A model generated the notes under the pieces. That model was given only the letters and a program-made list of their open reading frames with translations, was not told the DNA's origin and did not search any database. DNA of 64,000 nt, taken from NCBI GenBank assembly GCA_005223185.1, contig NJBN01000008.1:117993-181992 (forward strand). Reading direction: 5' to 3'. Source of the stretch: a candidate division LCP-89 bacterium B3_LCP. GTDB taxonomy: Bacteria > Electryoneota > B3-LCP. The position numbers and the translations under genes were made by a program. Of the stretch, positions 59,314 to 64,000 are shown in pieces. Position 1 is the stretch's first letter; each line of letters begins with the position of its first letter.

Positions 59314-61914
59314 ATGACTGTCACAAGGAGAAACTTTCTCAAAGTTACCGCGGCGGCGAGTGCAGCGTCAGCCGTAGGGATGACAGTACCTCAGAGTGTT
59401 CTTGCGGTAAAAGATGACGTGGAAAAAGGCTGGCGATGGGACAAATCGGTATGCCGCTTCTGCGGGACAGGCTGCGGTATCATGATCGCCACAAAAAACG
59501 ACCGGATAGTCGCCGTCAAAGGTGATCCGGCAGCTCCGGTCAACAGAGGATTGAATTGTATCAAGGGCTACTTCAACGCCAAGATCATGTACGGCGAGGA
59601 TCGCCTCACGAAGCCGCTGCTCCGCAAGAAGAACGGAGTGTACGACAAGAACGGGAAGTTAACGCCGGTCAGCTGGGACGAGGCATTCGAGGTGATGAGC
59701 GCGAAGTTCAAGGAGTACTACGCGGAGCACGGCCCCGCCAGCGTCTCGATCTTCGGCTCTGGCCAGTACACCATCGACGAGGGTTACGCGGCCGCGAAGT
59801 TCATGAAGGCCGGCGTGCGTTCGAACAACATCGACCCCAATGCGCGGCACTGCATGGCTTCGGCCGTCGCGGGCTTCATCCAGACCTTCGGGATCGACGA
59901 GCCGCCCGGCTGCTACGACGACATCGAGCTGACCGACACGGTGATCTGCTGGGGCGCCAACATGGCGGAGTGCCACCCGATCCTCTGGGGCCGGGTGACG
60001 GCGCGCAAGCTCGAGAACAAGGACATGAAGGTCGTGAACCTCTCGACCTACCGGAATCGCTGCAGCGACCTGGCAGATCTGGAGATGATCTTCGAACCCC
60101 AGACGGACCTCGCGATCATGAACTTCATCGCGCGTCACATGGTCGAGAAAGGCGCCGTGAACACGAAGTTCGTCGAGAAGCACTGCATCTTCGCGACGGG
60201 CCCCGAGGACATCGGCTACGGCCTGACCGAAGATCATCCGCGGGAGCAGGGGCAGAGCATGCGCGGCAAGGCCGGCGCCCACTGGTCGATCTCCTTCGCG
60301 GAGTTTGTGAAGAAGCTCGAGCCCTACACGGCGAAATACGTTAGTGCACTCTCGGGCGTCCCCGAAAAGAAGCTATTGGCGCTGGCCGAGCTCTACGCGG
60401 ATCCGAAGCGCAAGATCATTTCCTTCTGGACCATGGGATTCAACCAGCACACGCGCGGCACCTGGGTGAACGAGCAGGCGTACATGCTGCACCTGCTCAG
60501 CGGAAAGTTCGCCAAGCCCGGCTCGAGCGCGTTCTCGCTGACCGGGCAGCCCTCGGCCTGCGGCACGGCGCGCGAGGTCGGAACCTTCGCCCACCGGCTT
60601 CCGGCCGACATGGTGGTTGTGAACGTGGCCCACCGCGACAAGTGCGAGAAGCTCTGGAAGCTCCCGACCGGGACGCTCAACCCCAAAGTGGGAACCCACG
60701 CGGTGCAGATGGTCCGCGACCTGCGCAGCGGGAAGGTCAAGTTCTTCTGGTCGATGGTGGCCAATCCCTTCCAGGATTTCGCCAATGCGAACGAGTGGAT
60801 CCGCGCGGCCCGCGAGGGTGACAACTTCATCGTGGTCTCCGACGCGTATCCGACGGTCTCGGCCAAGCTGGCGGACCTCGTGCTCCCGGTCGCCATGATC
60901 TACGAAAAGTGGGGCGCCTACGGCAACGCCGAGCGCCGCACGCAGCACTGGCGACAGCAGGTTCGGGCGCCGGGCGAGAGCAAGGGGGATCTGTGGCAGA
61001 TCCTGGAGTTCTCGAAGCGCTTTGTGTTGAATGAGGTGTGGAAGGCACAGCCGCTGCCCGGACTCGATGCGGAGGGCTTCGACAAGGGCGTACTGCCGGA
61101 CGTGCTGGCCGCGGCCCGCGGCATGGGATACGAGCCGGAGCAGACGCTCTACGAGGTGCTCTTCCACACCCCGACGCTCGCAAAGCACGCCTGGCCGGAC
61201 CCCATCGCGGACGGCCACCCGAACGACATCGCCTCGGACGTCGGATTCTTCGTGCAGAAGGCCCTGTGGGAGGAGTACCGCCTGTTCGGCCAGGACAACG
61301 GCCACGACCTGGCGCCCTTCGACACCTATCACCGCGTGCGCGGGCTGCGCTGGCCGGTGGTCGAGGGACGAGAGACCCAGTGGAGATTCCGCGAGGGCTA
61401 CGATCCCTACGTCAAGCCCGGCGAGGGCGTCAACTTCTACGGCAAGGCGCTCAAGAAGATTCCCTCGGGAGGCCCGAAGGGCGAGGCGGTCGCACACGCG
61501 GGCAAGGCGAAGATCTTCTTCCGGCCCTACGCCGAGCCCGCCGAGAGCCCGGATGCGGAGTACGACCTGTGGCTCTGCACCGGGCGCGTGCTCGAGCACT
61601 GGCACTCGGGCTCCATGACCAAGCGCGTGGCGGAGCTCAACCGCGCCGTGCCCTACGCCAAGTGCTACATGCACGCAGCGGACGCCGAGGCCCGCGGGCT
61701 CGAACGCCACGACGAGATCGTGCTCGAGTCGCGACGCGGCCGGGTGAAGGCGCGACTCGAGACGCAGGGGCGCAATCGCGTGCCGCGCGGCCTGATCTTC
61801 GTGCCGTGGTTCGACGAGAACGTCCTCATCAACAAGCTCACGCTCGACGCCACCTGCCCGATCTCCAAGGAGACGGACTACAAGAAGTGCGCCGTGAAGG
61901 TGAGCAAGGCCTGA
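59314..61914 (+). CDS. napA: Periplasmic nitrate reductase NapA, likely chimeric
   Basis: The frame is 866 residues and intact. It has a Tat signal ([18 protein letters not shown]), a [4Fe-4S] site [10 protein letters not shown] (~47-56) completed by Cys in RGLNCIKG, and the Mo-ligating Cys in [15 protein letters not shown] (~175). NapA-specific text such as [15 protein letters not shown] follows. It reduces nitrate in the periplasm with electrons from NapB. Bases 59314 to ~59560 have the moderate-GC codon use of the preceding 59 kb; from ~59565 nearly every third codon base is G or C. The switch lies in the highly conserved GLNCIKGYF stretch. I read this as a join of two organisms' napA genes, most likely an assembly chimera. 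Confidence 0.9.
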   Translation: MTVTRRNFLKVTAAASAASAVGMTVPQSVLAVKDDVEKGWRWDKSVCRFCGTGCGIMIATKNDRIVAVKGDPAAPVNRGLNCIKGYFNAKIMYGEDRLTKPLLRKKNGVYDKNGKLTPVSWDEAFEVMSAKFKEYYAEHGPASVSIFGSGQYTIDEGYAAAKFMKAGVRSNNIDPNARHCMASAVAGFIQTFGIDEPPGCYDDIELTDTVICWGANMAECHPILWGRVTARKLENKDMKVVNLSTYRNRCSDLADLEMIFEPQTDLAIMNFIARHMVEKGAVNTKFVEKHCIFATGPEDIGYGLTEDHPREQGQSMRGKAGAHWSISFAEFVKKLEPYTAKYVSALSGVPEKKLLALAELYADPKRKIISFWTMGFNQHTRGTWVNEQAYMLHLLSGKFAKPGSSAFSLTGQPSACGTAREVGTFAHRLPADMVVVNVAHRDKCEKLWKLPTGTLNPKVGTHAVQMVRDLRSGKVKFFWSMVANPFQDFANANEWIRAAREGDNFIVVSDAYPTVSAKLADLVLPVAMIYEKWGAYGNAERRTQHWRQQVRAPGESKGDLWQILEFSKRFVLNEVWKAQPLPGLDAEGFDKGVLPDVLAAARGMGYEPEQTLYEVLFHTPTLAKHAWPDPIADGHPNDIASDVGFFVQKALWEEYRLFGQDNGHDLAPFDTYHRVRGLRWPVVEGRETQWRFREGYDPYVKPGEGVNFYGKALKKIPSGGPKGEAVAHAGKAKIFFRPYAEPAESPDAEYDLWLCTGRVLEHWHSGSMTKRVAELNRAVPYAKCYMHAADAEARGLERHDEIVLESRRGRVKARLETQGRNRVPRGLIFVPWFDENVLINKLTLDATCPISKETDYKKCAVKVSKA

Positions 61915-61916
61915 GC

Positions 61917-62195
61917 GTGGGTCGGCGTAAACACATCAGCAGGCGCGACTTCCTGACGGGAGCCCTCCGCGGCCGCAACGGCGCCGCGGAAGATCCGAGC
62001 GCACGGCGTCCGCCGCACAGCCCCGGCAGAGACTTCGACCGCTACCCCCTCGGACGCGACGAAGAGGTCGCGACTCCCGGCGACCTCGCCGCGCCGGAGC
62101 GAACGCCCGAAACACCCGAGTGGGAGCGCAACCTCGCTGGCGCCATCGAACAACTGAACGATCTGACGGGAATCGAGGAACCACAAAATGGCTAG
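61917..62195 (+). CDS. Small Tat-motif protein between napA and napB
   Basis: About 92 residues from GTG 61917, two bases after the napA stop. It opens with RRKHISRRDFLTGALRG, a twin-arginine-like motif, but the hydrophobic stretch after it is weak. The rest is hydrophilic, Pro- and Arg-rich, ending NLAGAIEQLNDLTGIEEPQNG. It may be a shortened relative of a Nap Fe-S or accessory protein that has lost its cluster domain; I see no Cys. The reading frame is plausible because codon use is GC-rich and the spacing fits an operon, but coding status is less certain than for its neighbours. Confidence 0.55.
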   Translation: MGRRKHISRRDFLTGALRGRNGAAEDPSARRPPHSPGRDFDRYPLGRDEEVATPGDLAAPERTPETPEWERNLAGAIEQLNDLTGIEEPQNG

Positions 62196-62220
62196 ATGCA
62201 CATCGAAGAAGGAGATCGCC

Positions 62221-62760
62221 ATGCGAGGCAGGATGCGACCCAACCCGTGGCTCGCGGCACTCTTGCTCGTGGCACCCCTGGCGGTGGGAGCAGCTTCTGA
62301 GAAGGCTCGCCCCGAGGCCGACGACGGCATGGACGTCTACTTCCGCGACAGTGACCTGAGCGCGCTGAGCACGCAGGACCTCGAGACCTATACGGCGGAC
62401 GAGGCCGGCGAGTCGCAGCGGCTGGGTCGAGCCTTCCCGGACGCGCCGCCCCAGATTCCCCACAGCGTCGAGGACATGCTCCCCATCACCGCGAGCGACA
62501 ACGAGTGCATCAACTGCCACCACCCGGACAACGCCGCCAGCGAGGCGGACGCCCCGATCCCGAAGAGTCACTTCCAGCGGGCGGTGATGCGCGCGGGCAA
62601 GAAGAACGAAGCCATGGTCTGGAAGGTGGACAAGTACGTGGACGCCGGAGATCTGGCGGGAACGCGCTACGAGTGCACGATGTGCCACACGCCCCAGGCC
62701 ACTGACGTAAAGACGCCGGCCAGCGGGTTCGTGACGCTGAAGCGCGATTCCAGCAACTAA
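62221..62760 (+). CDS. napB: NapB, diheme cytochrome c subunit of periplasmic nitrate reductase
   Basis: 179 residues from ATG 62221, which has AAGGAG at ideal distance; an upstream ATG at 62188 is less likely. A signal peptide ends around Gly-Ala-Ala. Two heme c sites are present: CINCH and CTMCH, with other NapB text (PPQIPHSVEDMLPITASDNEC in two parts, and KSHFQRAVMR). It passes electrons to NapA. No napC or napD is visible in the window. Codon use is uniformly GC-rich, like the 3' part of napA. Confidence 0.93.
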   Translation: MRGRMRPNPWLAALLLVAPLAVGAASEKARPEADDGMDVYFRDSDLSALSTQDLETYTADEAGESQRLGRAFPDAPPQIPHSVEDMLPITASDNECINCHHPDNAASEADAPIPKSHFQRAVMRAGKKNEAMVWKVDKYVDAGDLAGTRYECTMCHTPQATDVKTPASGFVTLKRDSSN

Positions 62761-62769
62761 CGCCATCCT

Positions 62770-62799
62770 GCGCCCGCGGCTGACCACCGGCGCGGGCGC
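62770..62799 (+). terminator. GC-rich hairpin after napB
   Basis: Arms GCGCCCGCG (62770-62778) and CGCGGGCGC (62791-62799), 9 bp, lie 10 bp after the napB stop; no T-run follows. The convergent porin gene ends at 62840. Confidence 0.6.
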
Positions 62800-62839
62800 T
62801 CGGCCCTCTCGATCCCCAACCCGGCATGTGAAACGCAGC

Positions 62840-63467
62840 CTAGTACTTGAAGTGCACCTGCACGTAGCCGAACTGCACGTCGGGTTCATTGGGAAAAGCC
62901 GTTTCGCGAACGTCGCCACCCCACAGGTAGGCGTAGCCACCCTGCAGCGCGACGTGCTTGTGCAGCTTCCAGTCCACGACAATATCGATTTCGTCGCCGA
63001 CGTCCTTGTTGAATCCATGAGTTGCTGCGGGAATCGCACCGTAGCCGAAGGCGCCCGGCTTGTTGCCCTGCTTCGAGAACGCGCCCGTGCCGAAGTACTG
63101 ACCATCATCGTCGTTGAGCAGCCGGAAGTGGTGGTACATGAGGTTGAGACCCTCCTTTTCGTGCAGCTTGAGCTTGAGCTGCACGATCACGTCCTGATGG
63201 ACGTGATCGTGCAGCCGGAAGTGGTGGTACATGAGGTTGAGACCCACCTTTTCGTGCAGCTTGAGCTTGAGCTGCACGATCACGTCCATCAGGTTCTGGA
63301 ACGCCAACTGGTCGGCGAAGCCGTAGTACAGGTGGTTCGTGGGCATCAGGTTGAAGAAGGTATTGTGATCCTCGGTCGGGTCACCTCCCGAGGCCACGTT
63401 GATGCCCGCGCGCAGCCACGGCTTGGCGACCACATCGGGCAGCATGTAGCCCGCCTCGAAGATGCCG
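62840..63467 (-). CDS. Alginate-export-type outer-membrane porin, C-terminal part
   Basis: The last ~209 residues match the alginate-export porin family: FEAGYMLPDVVAKPWLRAGI, NVASGGDPTEDHNTFFNLMP, a NHLYYGFADQLAFQNL segment, and a beta-barrel end VQFGYVQVHFKY. The open frame continues upstream to 63790 but the sequence before ~63467 no longer belongs to the porin; it becomes amidohydrolase after ~100 bp of unassignable text. A 93-bp unit inside is duplicated (63118-63287). So this is a porin fragment with its N-terminal part missing, whether by real fusion or by misassembly. Its substrate is unknown. Confidence 0.7.
63118..63287. repeat. 93-bp tandem duplication inside the porin gene
   Basis: 63118-63194 and 63211-63287 are 77-nt copies with one mismatch, offset by 93 bp; the intervening 16 nt is TGATGGACGTGATCGT. 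The protein gains an in-frame 31-residue repeat (DVIVQLKLKLHEK...LMYHHFRL), that is, an extra beta-hairpin. Confidence 0.9.
63178..63215. repeat. 38-bp perfect hairpin at the duplication junction
   Basis: 17-bp arms, 63178-63194 and 63199-63215, flank a 4-nt loop (TGAT). The right arm is made by the 16-nt linker and the first bases of copy 2. Confidence 0.9.
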
Positions 63468-63567
63468 GCGCCGGCGGCGTGGTCGCGTCCATTTCGGGCG
63501 GTGTCGGCGGCGTCTTTTCCAGTTTGGTGATGGCGTGGAAGCCGATCGGGTCGGCTTCCGCCGGCCG

Positions 63568-64000
63568 AAAGCCGCGCCCCTTGCGGGTTCACACGGGTGT
63601 TGAAGGCGGCGCTCGTCATGGGGTCGTCGGCCTCGCAGCCGAAGTAGAAGCTGCTCGCGAAGAGCTCGCGGATGTCGTCTGCTGACTCGATCTCGCACGC
63701 TACCCACTCGTCGAGTGTGGTGGGGTCCTCGCTGTCCGTCAGGATGTGGATCTCATCGTAGATGGGTGTTTCGAGACGCTTGCGCAGCACTTCGGAGCCG
63801 TACTTCGCGTACAGCTTCTCGAAGAGCCCGCGGTCGAGCAGCGTCGGATCGTAGTTCTCGAGTGCCTTCCGGTTGCGCTTCTCCCAATGTCCGATGATGT
63901 CTGCGTAGAGTTGGCACGCCCAGGCGACCCCGCCCTCCAGGAAGGCGAACTTGAGCTCGGGAAAGCGCCGCGTGACTCCGCCCAGGAAGAGCGAGCGGCA
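63568..64000 (-). pseudogene. Amidohydrolase (metal-dependent hydrolase, TIM barrel) fragment, fused in frame to the porin
   Basis: The frame enters from the window edge (64000), so the N-terminus is outside. Visible: FLGGVTRRFPELKFAFLEGG, AWACQLYADIIGHWEKRN, ... FYFGCEADDPMTSAAFNTRV and NPQGARL. These fit the amidohydrolase-2 (decarboxylase-like) family. The expected C-terminal Ser-Asp metal ligand block and final helices are missing; instead the frame runs through low-quality sequence (63467-63568) into the porin. It is therefore a C-terminally truncated fragment, by deletion, frameshift or chimeric assembly. GC-rich throughout. Confidence 0.65.

Noticed and set aside
59556..62195. Long overlapping frames on both strands in the GC-rich tail (e.g. 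60373-61710 minus, 61038-62195 plus)
   Set aside because: They are shadows of napA: their translations are Arg-, Ala- and Pro-rich with no domain logic, produced by the extreme GC3 of the real gene. Only the last 92 codons of the plus frame, past the napA stop, were kept.

Overview
The first ~59.56 kb is moderate-GC DNA from an uncultured Gram-negative bacterium, probably an FCB-superphylum candidate phylum. The clues are type IX-style C-terminal sorting domains (a Tyr-Pro-Asn-Pro-Phe-Asn-Pro linker followed by a beta-sandwich ending in Val-Leu-Val-Lys or similar) on a gingipain-like protease, a LamG protein and a DUF362 protein. There are also many Tat-exported proteins, lipoproteins and a large outer-membrane barrel. 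The vegetative promoter signature is very regular: TTGACA-like, 17 bp, TATATT-like. I cannot fix the phylum. From about 59.56 kb onward, inside napA, the DNA switches abruptly to GC-rich sequence with G/C in nearly every third codon position. That tail looks proteobacterial, so the contig is either chimeric or carries a very sharp recombination junction.

Layout. 0-2.1 kb: RND/MMPL exporter fragment and LolA-like partner. 2.3-5.9 kb (minus): FetAB-like ABC exporter, acyl-CoA synthetase, small membrane protein. 6-9 kb (minus): TerB-like protein, C69 dipeptidase, aldo/keto reductase-fold protein without its catalytic residues. 9.2-11.8 kb: lipoprotein cyclophilin, solitary DNA methyltransferase, M24 peptidase. 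11.9-15.2 kb: SIR2-HerA antiphage module followed by a KTSC-domain protein. 15.2-19.3 kb: cysteine-desulfurase-like enzyme, tRNA-Arg(ACG), ECF sigma/anti-sigma pair and an exported threefold-repeat protein. 19.3-26.3 kb: zinc-ribbon/DUF4145 protein, membrane protein, repeat-rich spacer, C25 protease. 26.3-31.8 kb: LRR-Roc-COR (ROCO) protein and a membrane sulfatase-family enzyme. 32-39.5 kb (minus): a cluster of four Tat-exported DUF362 proteins and two DUF6599-like proteins with one promoter. 39.5-43.1 kb: propeller/beta-barrel outer-membrane protein. 43.2-49.4 kb: MarR regulator, polysulfide/thiosulfate reductase (PsrABC-like), two YeeE/YedE half-transporters and an anchored rhodanese. 49.4-50.4 kb: exported MsrB-MsrA fusion.

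51.0-58.1 kb is the most unusual locus. Eight tightly packed genes encode a SAM methyltransferase, an EamA-type membrane protein, a corrinoid protein, two URO-D-type methyltransferases, two 2-hydroxyacyl-CoA-dehydratase-like Fe-S subunits and an HgdC/BadF-type ATPase activase. They sit behind a ~260-nt leader in which an 8-nt anti-Shine-Dalgarno exactly matches the first gene's ribosome-binding site. I infer a corrinoid methyl-transfer pathway in which the activase and dehydratase-like pair either reduce the corrinoid or act on the substrate. 58.3-59.3 kb carries moaA, which would supply the molybdenum cofactor for the Mo enzymes at 43.7 and 59.3 kb.

The GC-rich tail (59.6-64 kb) has most of napA, a small Tat-motif protein, napB, and on the minus strand an alginate-export-type porin with a 93-bp tandem duplication, fused to a truncated amidohydrolase. 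All functions were assigned by reading motifs; no database search was run.
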